DNA of 36,143 nucleotides, from contig PLDN01000174.1 in NCBI GenBank assembly GCA_003136185.1, positions 1 to 36,143 of the forward strand, read 5' to 3'. Source of the DNA: Acidimicrobiaceae bacterium (GTDB lineage: Bacteria > Actinomycetota > Acidimicrobiia > Acidimicrobiales > Bog-793). Each line of letters begins with the position of its first letter. The stretch's first letter is position 1. The translations under genes and the position numbers were made by a program. Positions 1-6,718 of the stretch are shown piece by piece. The notes beneath the pieces were generated by a model. That model had not been told where the DNA came from and ran no database searches. It saw nothing but the letters and a program-made list of their open reading frames with translations.

Positions 1-718
1 ACACGATCGGGCCGGGCCATGAGGAGGCACGACGGAGAGCCTGTTCGACCTGGCTCAAGTCGTGCCCGTCGAGCGGGCCGGTGTAGCGGACACCGAGAGC
101 TTCGAAGAACACGTGCGGCTCCCGTCCGAGCCTCGAGATCGTCGGGGCATAGCTGCGGCCGTTGTCGTTCAAGACGATGACGACGCGCGACGCCGAGTGC
201 CCGAGGTTGTTGAGCGCCTCGTAAGCCATCCCACCGGTGAGCGCGCCGTCGCCTACTACCGCGACGACGTGCCCATCAGCATCCTCGTCCGCGCCGGTCT
301 GGGCGCGACCGGCCGCGACCCCATGGGCCCACGACAGTGCTGTCGAGGCGTGCGAATTCTCGATCACGTCATGAGCTGACTCGGCCCGGTTCGGGTACCC
401 CGACAGCCCGCCGGCTTGGCGCAGCTCGGAGAACTCACTCGCTCGGCCCGTCAGCAACTTGTGAACATAGGCCTGGTGGCCGGTGTCGAACAGCAACACG
501 TCAGAGGGCGAGTCGAAGACCCGGTGGAGCGCGATCGTGAGCTCGACCGCACCGAGGTTCGACCCGAGGTGGCCGCCGGTGACCGAGACGGCCTCGACGA
601 TGAACAAGCGGATCTCGGCCGCGAGCTGGTCGCACTCGCCTAGCGAGAGCGCCTTCAGATCGGACGGAGACGCGATGCGGTCGAGGATGGCATCTCCTCT
701 GTCCGCAGTACCGCCCAC
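1..718 (-). CDS. dxs: 1-deoxy-D-xylulose-5-phosphate synthase, N-terminal part (cut by window edge)
   Basis: Makes DXP from pyruvate and glyceraldehyde 3-phosphate using thiamine diphosphate, the first step of the MEP isoprenoid pathway, in the cytoplasm. The ORF track misses it because its 3' end lies outside the window. Reading the minus strand gives the DXS landmarks in order: [49 protein letters not shown] and the ThDP-binding stretch [16 protein letters not shown], then [15 protein letters not shown]. About 239 of the usual 620-640 residues are present. The start is the GTG at 718, chosen because AGGAGG sits 6 nt upstream and the DXS homology begins soon after. The isoprenoid supply would feed quinones, carotenoids or hopanoids; an HpnB-like gene lies 19 kb away but no squalene-hopene cyclase is in view. 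Confidence 0.95.
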   Translation of the reverse strand, partial: MGGTADRGDAILDRIASPSDLKALSLGECDQLAAEIRLFIVEAVSVTGGHLGSNLGAVELTIALHRVFDSPSDVLLFDTGHQAYVHKLLTGRASEFSELRQAGGLSGYPNRAESAHDVIENSHASTALSWAHGVAAGRAQTGADEDADGHVVAVVGDGALTGGMAYEALNNLGHSASRVVIVLNDNGRSYAPTISRLGREPHVFFEALGVRYTGPLDGHDLSQVEQALRRASSWPGPIV

Positions 719-724
719 CGTCAG

Positions 725-730
725 CCTCCT
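725..730 (-). promoter_or_regulatory. Shine-Dalgarno site of dxs
   Basis: A perfect AGGAGG on the minus strand lies 6 nt before the GTG at 718. It decides the dxs start. The 139 bp between it and the regulator gene must hold the dxs promoter, but I see no clear -35/-10 pair. Confidence 0.8.
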
Positions 731-869
731 AGCGATCGCCTGTTGCGCTCAGAGCACCGCCGGCCGAGCCCGTCTGCGAGCAGAGCGGGTGACCGGTCGG
801 TCGCACTGCTTGTTCACATGGTGGCAAACCATATCGCCGCCGTCAACAAATCGCACGGAAAACTATGGC

Positions 870-1733
870 TCAAAGCGCGGATTCGCCGGGAAAGAGCTCC
901 CTGTCGAGCAATGGGCTGACTACCACGCGCCGGATGCCGGCCACGAGAGCCCGCTCGAGGATCTCCTCCGCACCTCCAGTACCAGGGACGCCTGGAACCC
1001 CGGCGGCTCCGGACGGTGCGGCGACAGGCACCAGGCGGCTCCGGACGGTGCGGTAGAGGTAGGTGAAGATCTCCCGGAGCACACGGCCGTGACCTGGCCT
1101 GCGCTGTACGGCGAGAGCCATGAGGTCGAGCATCAGCGCGAGGTTCGGCTCGAGCGCGTCCGCCAGGATCGCGAGCGCCTCATCTGGCGTGAGAAGGCTC
1201 TTCCTGGCCTCCGAGGCGAGGAATCGCTTCCCGGCGACGTCTGCGACCTCGCGGGCGGAAGCAAAGAACAGCTCCTCTTTCGACGCGAAGTGCCGGTAGA
1301 AGGACCCTTTTGCGATCTTGGCCGCTTGGCAGACGTCGTCGACGCGGACTTCGGCGTATCCACGCCTCGTGAAGGCGTCAACCCCGGCCTCGAGCAGTCG
1401 GGCAGCCGGAGACGTCTTGGCACTCGAGCGCGCCCTTGCCTCCACAAGCTGCTCCCACATCTCGGGGCGAAACGCGCCGTCCGCCGGCAACTCGAGCAAT
1501 TCCGGCAGGATCTTGCGGATGGCAGAAAGCCGGAGTTTGCGGCGCTCCTTCAACAGGTGCACCAGCCTCAGCGACTCGACGTGCCGCTCGTCGTAGAGAT
1601 GACGGTTCGCGGCGACACGGTAACCGGGCGGCACGAGACCGGTCGAGATGTAGTACCGGATCGTCGACGGCGCGATTCCCGTGCGGGCCACCACCTCCGA
1701 CATGGTGAACGTCGGGCCAACCGTCGCTCTCAC
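870..1733 (-). CDS. MerR-TetR fusion transcriptional regulator
   Basis: A DNA-binding regulator with two different HTH domains in one chain. Counting from the internal ATG at 1703, residues 1-70 form a MerR-type winged helix (MSEVVARTGIAPSTIRYYI, then NRHLYDERHVESLRLV) and about 98-150 form a TetR-type HTH (ARLLEAGVDAFTRRGYAEVR, then AKGSFYRHFASKEELF). The remaining ~125 residues fit a TetR-like ligand-binding part, ending in a Gly/Pro/Ala-rich stretch and a final helix. The ORF track starts it at 1904, which would run across the divergent DegV gene and is unlikely. I use GTG 1733; GTG 1736 or ATG 1703 are alternatives. It probably controls itself and the divergent DegV gene through the short shared region. 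The ligand cannot be read from the sequence. Confidence 0.85.
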   Translation of the reverse strand: MRATVGPTFTMSEVVARTGIAPSTIRYYISTGLVPPGYRVAANRHLYDERHVESLRLVHLLKERRKLRLSAIRKILPELLELPADGAFRPEMWEQLVEARARSSAKTSPAARLLEAGVDAFTRRGYAEVRVDDVCQAAKIAKGSFYRHFASKEELFFASAREVADVAGKRFLASEARKSLLTPDEALAILADALEPNLALMLDLMALAVQRRPGHGRVLREIFTYLYRTVRSRLVPVAAPSGAAGVPGVPGTGGAEEILERALVAGIRRVVVSPLLDRELFPGESAL

Positions 1734-1741
1734 CACCTCGG

Positions 1742-1751
1742 ACAGTAGCCT
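1742..1751. promoter_or_regulatory. Overlapping divergent -10 boxes for the MerR-TetR regulator and DegV genes
   Basis: On the plus strand TAGCCT (1746-1751) ends 7 nt before the DegV ATG at 1759, with no Shine-Dalgarno sequence. On the minus strand TACTGT (1747-1742) lies 5-8 nt before the GTG codons at 1736 and 1733. The two boxes share two base pairs, so the divergent promoters should exclude each other. No consensus -35 is visible on either side. Confidence 0.5.
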
Positions 1752-1758
1752 TGACCGC

Positions 1759-2622
1759 ATGGCACGGGTTGCCGTCGTAACGGACTCGAGCACCTGCCTG
1801 CCGGCGGTGCTTATTGAGAAATTTGGGATCATCACCGTGCCTGTCACCGTCCACCTACCCGGAGCCGACGGAGTCGACGGCTCGGACCAGCTCTCGCGTC
1901 GCATCTCCGAGGCGGTCGAACGAGATCAGTACGTCCGATCGAGCCACCCTTTCATCACCGACTACCTCGCCGCGATCGAAGAGTCCGGGTCCGAAGAGGT
2001 CGTCGTCGTGACGCCGGCGATGGAGTTCGCCGGAATGTTCCGCAACGCGTCGCTCGCGGCGGAGCTGACTTCGCGCCGGGCGGTCGTGGTCGACTCGAGG
2101 ACGGCGGCTGCCGGTGAAGCGCTTGTTGTGCTCACCGGTTCGCAGGCCGCCCAAGCCGGCGCCTCGCTCGCGGAGGTTGTCGCCGCCATCGAGGAGGCCT
2201 CACGCCATGTGGACCTTGTCGCGACCCTCGAGACCTTGGACCCGATCCGCCGGAGTCACCGCGTCCCCGCACCGATCCTGAGCGGCTCGCCGCTCGCCGG
2301 AGTGCGGAGCTTGTTCCGGATGTGCGATGGCACCGTCGAACTGCTCGGGGAGGTGGGGGGCGAATCCGCCGCGTTCGACCGGATCCGCGCGGCTTACCTG
2401 GCCGGAGGAGGTGCGGGGTCAGCATGGTCGACCGTCTTTCATGCAGACAGTCCCGACGCCGCCGAGCGCCTGTGTGGGATCCTCGGTGACGTCGACTTCG
2501 TCTCTGGTTTCTCGGCAGCGATGCAGGTACACACTGGTCCGGGTGTCATCGGGGCGGCCTGGATCCCGGGCTCGGAGCAAGACGGGGCCCGCCAACGCCC
2601 AACAGACGTTGCAAACGGGTAA
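1759..2622 (+). CDS. DegV family fatty-acid-binding protein
   Basis: DegV/FakB proteins bind a fatty acid in a two-domain fold; in Firmicutes they present it to the kinase FakA. Family landmarks are all present: VTDSSTCLP at the N-terminus, TVPVTV, SSHP at the ligand-binding serine site, VVDSRTAAAGEALVV, LETLDPIRRSHRV and the C-terminal HTGPGVIGAAW. At 287 residues it has the normal length of about 280. The start is the ATG at 1759 rather than the track's 1681, because the homology begins right there and a -10 box sits 7 nt upstream, as expected for a leaderless message. It is divergent from the MerR-TetR regulator. No FakA-like kinase is in the window, so the acyl partner is unknown. Confidence 0.9.
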   Translation: MARVAVVTDSSTCLPAVLIEKFGIITVPVTVHLPGADGVDGSDQLSRRISEAVERDQYVRSSHPFITDYLAAIEESGSEEVVVVTPAMEFAGMFRNASLAAELTSRRAVVVDSRTAAAGEALVVLTGSQAAQAGASLAEVVAAIEEASRHVDLVATLETLDPIRRSHRVPAPILSGSPLAGVRSLFRMCDGTVELLGEVGGESAAFDRIRAAYLAGGGAGSAWSTVFHADSPDAAERLCGILGDVDFVSGFSAAMQVHTGPGVIGAAWIPGSEQDGARQRPTDVANG

Positions 2623-2630
2623 CTGATCGG

Positions 2631-2653
2631 GGTACTTCGCGCGAAGCGGTACC
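2631..2653. repeat. Hairpin or operator-like palindrome after DegV
   Basis: The core CTTCGCGCGAAG is a perfect 12-bp palindrome, and outer GGTAC/GTACC arms extend it with a 3-nt bulge. It lies between the DegV stop and the Shine-Dalgarno site of the next gene. There is no T-run, so a classical terminator is doubtful; an operator or mRNA hairpin is equally possible. Confidence 0.45.
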
Positions 2654-2683
2654 GTTTCCTACAGGAATTTGGGAGGGAGTGAA

Positions 2684-3451
2684 GTGAGGGCCGTGGACCC
2701 AGCGTCCGGAGTGAGCCGAACGATGATTGCGCCTGACTCTGGCGCGCTCCGGCGCTCGTACGGCGGAGGTTCTGAGACAGGCACATCCACGACCGTCACT
2801 GCGGAAATCCCAGCCGTGCCCGCCGGCCCAAACTACGGCGTCCTCCTCCCCGACGGGACGATCTGGTACCCCGGCTCTCAAAAGCGGCTGCCAGCTCCCC
2901 TGCTACTGCGAATCGTAGTGTGGTCCCTCGCCTTTCTCGTGCTGATCGCCGGCGCGGGCGACTTCGTCATCCACACACATCCGAACTGGGCGCAACCTCT
3001 CCGGCGGATGGTGCCCACAAGCGGTGGGACCGGGAGCGCTACGACGATCCCGACCAAGACCGGAGGAAGCACTCCAAAGACGGCCGCCGTGTCGGTCTCT
3101 CAGACGAAGCCTCAGCCTGCTGGACTGCCCTCTGAGACCACGGCCTACACCGTGACCGGGACATCGAGCTATCAGCTGATCGTCAAAGCTGCTGGCCTCA
3201 CCTGGATCCAGGCATGCAAAGTTGCTTACGGATTCATCGAGACAAGTTCGCCGCTTTTCAGCGGCGACATACAGCCTGGTCAGACTGAGACCATCTCCGT
3301 CTCGACCACCAGTCCGATTGACCTCCAGGTGGCCGCCTCGGGCGCTACGGTCACTGTGCTGTCCGGTGGCAAGCTGATTGGGACCGTTGCCGCTGCGCCC
3401 AACGCGCCGTGGCACTTCAGGTTCAACCAGGCCGTCGCCCACAAGCTTTAA
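2684..3451 (+). CDS. Single-pass membrane protein with RodZ-C-like (DUF4115) extracellular domain
   Basis: The protein has a polar N-terminal region of ~80 residues, one hydrophobic segment (LLLRIVVWSLAFLVLIAGAG), a Thr/Ser/Pro-rich linker, and a C-terminal beta-rich domain of ~90 residues (SYQLIVKAAGLTWIQ, then GDIQPGQTETISV and GGKLIGTVAAAP). That domain resembles DUF4115, the periplasmic part of the cell-shape protein RodZ. Unlike true RodZ it lacks the N-terminal HTH, so a role in envelope or septum organisation is only a guess. The start is the GTG at 2684 (256 aa), set by GGAGGG six bases upstream; the track's start at 2669 is a TTG that overlaps this site. The methyltransferase gene follows 26 nt downstream, probably in the same transcript. 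Confidence 0.75.
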   Translation: MRAVDPASGVSRTMIAPDSGALRRSYGGGSETGTSTTVTAEIPAVPAGPNYGVLLPDGTIWYPGSQKRLPAPLLLRIVVWSLAFLVLIAGAGDFVIHTHPNWAQPLRRMVPTSGGTGSATTIPTKTGGSTPKTAAVSVSQTKPQPAGLPSETTAYTVTGTSSYQLIVKAAGLTWIQACKVAYGFIETSSPLFSGDIQPGQTETISVSTTSPIDLQVAASGATVTVLSGGKLIGTVAAAPNAPWHFRFNQAVAHKL

Positions 3452-3477
3452 ACACCCACCCCCCGACCAGGAGTGAG

Positions 3478-4212
3478 ATGACGAACGCCGCGCCGACTCC
3501 GTTGCAGACGGACCGGAACCTTGCACGCCAACAGCGTTTCTGGACGCGCCGGGCCGTCTCATGGGACCACGGCGCCGGGAACAACCCCGGACTTGTCAAG
3601 GTGGTGAACCAGGTCGTCGAGCAGGCTGCCGGCGCACCCGAGGACCACGCCGTCGACCTCGGTTGCGGGTCCGGCCAGGTGACGCTGGCCCTCGCGCCCA
3701 AGGTCGCGTCGATCCTTGCTGTCGACATCAGCGACAAGATGATCCGTCTACTCGTCGACAATGCACGCTCGGCAGGGATCACGAACGTGCAGGGCCGAGC
3801 GACGCCGGTCGAGCAACTCGAGTTCGCGCCGTCTTCGGTCGACGTGATCGTGTCGAACTACGCCCTTCACCACCTGCGTGACGCGGACAAGCCCGTCCTC
3901 GTACAACGTGCCTACGGATGGTTGCGGCCGGGGGGTCGCCTCGTCATCGGCGACATGATGTTCGGGCGCGGCGGAGACAGCCGGGACCGGGAGATCATCG
4001 CCTCCAAGCTGTCTCTCTTGCTCCGCAAGGGCCCTGGTGGCTGGTGGCGGATCGCTAAGAACGCCGGCCGTTACCTGCTCAGATTCCAGGAAAGGCCGGT
4101 CTCGATCGCGGCGTGGGAAAAGATGCTGTCCGAGGCGGGCTTTGTGAAGGTGGAAGCCACACAGGTCGTGAACGAGGCTGCCGTCGTGAGCGGGGTCAAG
4201 CCGGGCTCCTGA
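3478..4212 (+). CDS. SAM-dependent class I methyltransferase
   Basis: A cytoplasmic methyltransferase of the UbiE/Methyltransf_11 type. Motif I is AVDLGCGSGQVTLALAP, followed by the acidic loop ILAVDISDKM, the motif SVDVIVSNYALHHL and the post-motif LRPGGRLVIGDMMFGRG. Its 244 residues match a single-domain enzyme. The start is the ATG at 3478, where AGGAG lies 4-5 nt upstream; the track's 3409 lies inside the preceding gene. The C-terminal half (KGPGGWWRIAKNAGRYLLRF) does not point to a substrate. It lies 26 nt behind the RodZ-C-like gene and 74 nt ahead of the ACT gene. Confidence 0.88.
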   Translation: MTNAAPTPLQTDRNLARQQRFWTRRAVSWDHGAGNNPGLVKVVNQVVEQAAGAPEDHAVDLGCGSGQVTLALAPKVASILAVDISDKMIRLLVDNARSAGITNVQGRATPVEQLEFAPSSVDVIVSNYALHHLRDADKPVLVQRAYGWLRPGGRLVIGDMMFGRGGDSRDREIIASKLSLLLRKGPGGWWRIAKNAGRYLLRFQERPVSIAAWEKMLSEAGFVKVEATQVVNEAAVVSGVKPGS

Positions 4213-4286
4213 GGTTCCGCCAGCGTTCTCGCGTCGGCAATGTCCCGTTCACACAGCTTCTCTACGGTACTTGTCTGGCTCGATAT

Positions 4287-4910
4287 GTGATCCGGGTGTG
4301 GGTGGCGGATCGGCCCGGCGCGCTCGGGATGCTGACGACAAGGCTCGGTGAGGTCGGAGCCGACGTGACCGGGATCAACATCCTCGAGCGCGACGGAGGC
4401 CGGGCCGTCCAGGTCGAAGATGTGCGCGGCGTCATCGACCGGTTGCCTTACCCAGGCTCGGATCCACTTGACGTCGCCGTCGAGCTCGGCCAGCATCGGA
4501 CTCCCCAGTCGGTCATGAAGACCTTGGCCCGCGGCGTCGCTTCGGTATTCGCGAGCGACTGCGCGGCGGTCCTGCGCACAGGCGAGAAAGGTCCCGAGGC
4601 CGTGGTGGCCGGGACGTCGCCCGCCATCGGGTGGCTATCGGCTTTCGTGTCGGGCGCAAGCTCGCAACAAGCGGGTCAATCCGGCGAGCTACGTGGGCCG
4701 ACCGATGTCGCGTGGGCCGTCCTCGAACACTGCGATGTGAGCGTCGTGGTCGGACGGGGAGGCCCTCCCTTCCGCGGCCGGGAACGCCACCAACTCGTCC
4801 AACTCAGCCGGATCGCCGACGTCAGGTGGCGAGAGCTCACGATCCGCGCCGGCATGGTCGCGCACCCGTCCGTCGGGCAGAGCGAGCGGCGCACGCACGC
4901 CGCCTCCTAG
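4287..4910 (+). CDS. ACT-domain protein with GAF-like C-terminal half
   Basis: The first ~75 residues are an ACT small-molecule-binding domain (VWVADRPGALGMLTTRLGEV, then GADVTGINILERDGGRAVQ). The C-terminal ~130 residues (FASDCAAVLRTGE, DVAWAVLEHC, PFRGRERHQLVQLSRIADVRW) look like a degenerate GAF sensory fold. I infer a regulatory protein that senses an amino acid or similar ligand; no catalytic motif is visible. The start is uncertain. GTG 4287 opens the ACT homology, but TACGGT (4263-4268) sits exactly 6 nt before an in-frame CTG at 4275, which would fit a leaderless start. The last 222 bp overlap the convergent membrane-protein gene. Confidence 0.7.
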   Translation: MIRVWVADRPGALGMLTTRLGEVGADVTGINILERDGGRAVQVEDVRGVIDRLPYPGSDPLDVAVELGQHRTPQSVMKTLARGVASVFASDCAAVLRTGEKGPEAVVAGTSPAIGWLSAFVSGASSQQAGQSGELRGPTDVAWAVLEHCDVSVVVGRGGPPFRGRERHQLVQLSRIADVRWRELTIRAGMVAHPSVGQSERRTHAAS

Positions 4911-5642
4911 CTCTGCTTCCCGCTTGAGCCGGCCCGCCGGGCGGGTGCGTTCCCCCTCTTCTGCAAGCCTCGCGACCCTGGCCCGGCCTTGCCAGAACGG
5001 CAGATCGAGCAACGTGAAGAGCACTATGGCGACGCCCGCGGCCGACACCATGTACCACGGCCATGGACCGAGCACGCTCAAAAGCGTCCAGTTGCCAGGC
5101 GTTTGCCGCAGGTACATGTAGTTGCCGCCCGTCACCCAGTCGACAAGGCCGACGAAGGCCGTGTACCCGAGAGTGATCACGAAGACACGCGGCACCGCCC
5201 GCGGGCTCGGTCGGATCCGCTCGCCGACCACGAGCACCAGCGCCGCGCAAACTATGCCGGCGTGGGCCAACACGTATTCGAAGAACTCGAGTCTCGGGAA
5301 CGCAACGTTGAGGTCGGGAGTGATCAGTGACTGGATAGTCCCGGCCAGCCCCCAGAAATAGGTCAGCTCCACCAGGACCCGCGCCCGGGTGACAAGAGCG
5401 ACCGCGGCTACGAGCGTCGCGACGTCGCACAGCGCAAATGGCAGCGAGGTCGCCGCAGAGAACCGACCCGACGCGGTCGTCACGATCCACGCCGCGCTCG
5501 TCCCGAGCAGCACGATCGCGAGGCAGCAGTTGGCGACGATCGTCGGTCGCCCGGGGTACCGCCGCGCCAGCATGCACAGGCCGACAGCGGCGACGATCGT
5601 CGTAGCGAGCGTTGTCAGCCAGACCGCTGAGAGCGCGTGCAC
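4689..5642 (-). CDS. TIGR02206/YwaF-like integral membrane protein
   Basis: About six to seven hydrophobic helices, with the conserved block FWGLAGTIQSLITPDL followed by FFEYVLAHAGIV, and GGNYMYLRQTPGNWTLLSVLGPWPWY, match the TIGR02206/YwaF family of uncharacterised membrane proteins. The usual length is ~230-250 residues; here the frame runs on to 317. The extra ~70-residue tail is hydrophilic and lies antisense to the end of the ACT gene, so either the overlap is real or the tail is a recent extension. The GTG start at 5642 comes 3 nt after the CtaG stop, implying translational coupling and shared expression with ctaG. Its function is unknown. Confidence 0.8.
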   Translation of the reverse strand: MHALSAVWLTTLATTIVAAVGLCMLARRYPGRPTIVANCCLAIVLLGTSAAWIVTTASGRFSAATSLPFALCDVATLVAAVALVTRARVLVELTYFWGLAGTIQSLITPDLNVAFPRLEFFEYVLAHAGIVCAALVLVVGERIRPSPRAVPRVFVITLGYTAFVGLVDWVTGGNYMYLRQTPGNWTLLSVLGPWPWYMVSAAGVAIVLFTLLDLPFWQGRARVARLAEEGERTRPAGRLKREAELGGGVRAPLALPDGRVRDHAGADRELSPPDVGDPAELDELVAFPAAEGRASPSDHDAHIAVFEDGPRDIGRPT

Positions 5643-5645
5643 TTG

Positions 5646-6638
5646 CTAACCCGATGGGCCGGAGGCCGTCGGGGCATCGTCGGCCGGGTAGTGCCAAAGC
5701 CCGGTGCGCGGGTCCATGATGATGCCGCCCGCGAGGCCCCGCGCCGGATCCGTGCCGAGATGGCGATCGAGCGTGAGATCGCTGCTGAGGGCTTGGCGGG
5801 CGTCCAGTCCGGCCCACTTCCAGTACATGACAGCGATCCCCGCGAGGGTCACGAGCACGCTCACGCCCCAGAGCACGGCCCCACCGCTGTGGGTGTCCGA
5901 GACGGAGTAGAGCGACCTGTCGATCGATGCGGGGTTGAGCGTCAGCTCGACCCCGATAAGGGAGTTGATGGGGATTCCTGTCGCCAGGTAGGCGAGGCGC
6001 ATCGCGTAGCTCATCTTCCAACGCGTCGGGTCGAGGCCGACGACCGGCCACCAGTAGATGCATCCGACGACCAAGCCACCGAGCTGCAGGACGCCGTGCA
6101 GATAGGCATAGCGCTCGGAGATGCCGTAGAGCGGCGTCAGGAAGTAAAGCGCAGTCGTCAGGTAAGCGAGGATCGCTGCGAATACCGGGAAGGAGATCGT
6201 CTCGACGAATCCTGACTTGAGGACCGCCGAGATCCGGGACTGGACGCGGCCTCCGGACGCTTGCAGCGCGAGTGTCGCTGGGGCGCCGAGGGCGAGGAAG
6301 ACCGGAGCAAACGTCATGAGCAGCAGATGCTGGACCACGTGCATCGGGAAGCTCGAGTCCTCATAGGAGGCAAGTCCGGAGCCGGTCGCAACAAATATGG
6401 TCACGAGGCCCGCCGCGAAGCTGAGAGTCCTCCAGTTCGACCGTACCGAGCCCTCACGCCGGACTCGCAAGCGGAGCCCGAGGTAGATGGCGAGGACCGC
6501 GACTGCGACGGCGTCTGTGGCGAGCGCGAGTGGATCGCTCTGGAACGCCGTCAGGACCCGGTGGAGCTGGACCGGCGGCGAGAGCTGGCTGGCCAGCAGC
6601 AAGCCCGGGTGGAGGCCTGACGTAGCGAGCGATGTCAC
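5646..6638 (-). CDS. ctaG: Cytochrome c oxidase assembly factor CtaG (caa3-type)
   Basis: A polytopic membrane protein of the caa3_CtaG family, which helps mature the copper-containing cytochrome c oxidase. Recognisable segments are SSFPMHVVQHLLLMTFAPVF, with the family's conserved His pair region, LGAPATLAL, and LGGLVVGCIYWWPVVGLDP. The 330 residues contain about seven helices, then a soluble tail ending DPRTGLWHYPADD. The GTG at 6638 has no Shine-Dalgarno sequence, but TAACTT ends 7 nt upstream, fitting a leaderless start. The next gene starts 3 nt after its stop. No oxidase subunit genes are in the window, so it acts away from its target operon. The Gfo fusion gene is divergent, 80 bp away. 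Confidence 0.92.
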   Translation of the reverse strand: MTSLATSGLHPGLLLASQLSPPVQLHRVLTAFQSDPLALATDAVAVAVLAIYLGLRLRVRREGSVRSNWRTLSFAAGLVTIFVATGSGLASYEDSSFPMHVVQHLLLMTFAPVFLALGAPATLALQASGGRVQSRISAVLKSGFVETISFPVFAAILAYLTTALYFLTPLYGISERYAYLHGVLQLGGLVVGCIYWWPVVGLDPTRWKMSYAMRLAYLATGIPINSLIGVELTLNPASIDRSLYSVSDTHSGGAVLWGVSVLVTLAGIAVMYWKWAGLDARQALSSDLTLDRHLGTDPARGLAGGIIMDPRTGLWHYPADDAPTASGPSG

Positions 6639-6645
6639 TGGTCAC

Positions 6646-6651
6646 AAGTTA
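6646..6651 (-). promoter_or_regulatory. -10 box of leaderless ctaG
   Basis: TAACTT on the minus strand is followed by 7 nt (gtgacca) and then the ctaG GTG. It fits TANNNT at the distance expected if transcription begins at the start codon. Confidence 0.5.
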
Positions 6652-6706
6652 CGTCCCGGCCGTCAGCAATGGGCGCGCGACAGCGCCGGATGGTCAGGCG
6701 AGTCGA

Positions 6707-6712
6707 TAGCCT
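6707..6712 (+). promoter_or_regulatory. -10 box of leaderless Gfo/Idh/MocA fusion gene
   Basis: TAGCCT is followed by 6 nt (gcatcc) and the ATG at 6719. There is no Shine-Dalgarno sequence. The same hexamer precedes the DegV gene. Confidence 0.55.
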
Positions 6713-6718
6713 GCATCC

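Noticed and set aside
483-1748. 421-aa plus-strand ORF
   Set aside because: It is antisense to the dxs start and the MerR-TetR gene, Arg-rich with no family features, while the minus-strand frames are clear proteins.
4837-6063. 408-aa minus-strand ORF
   Set aside because: It is the out-of-frame shadow of the YwaF-like and CtaG genes; its composition is Arg/Gly/Ala-rich.
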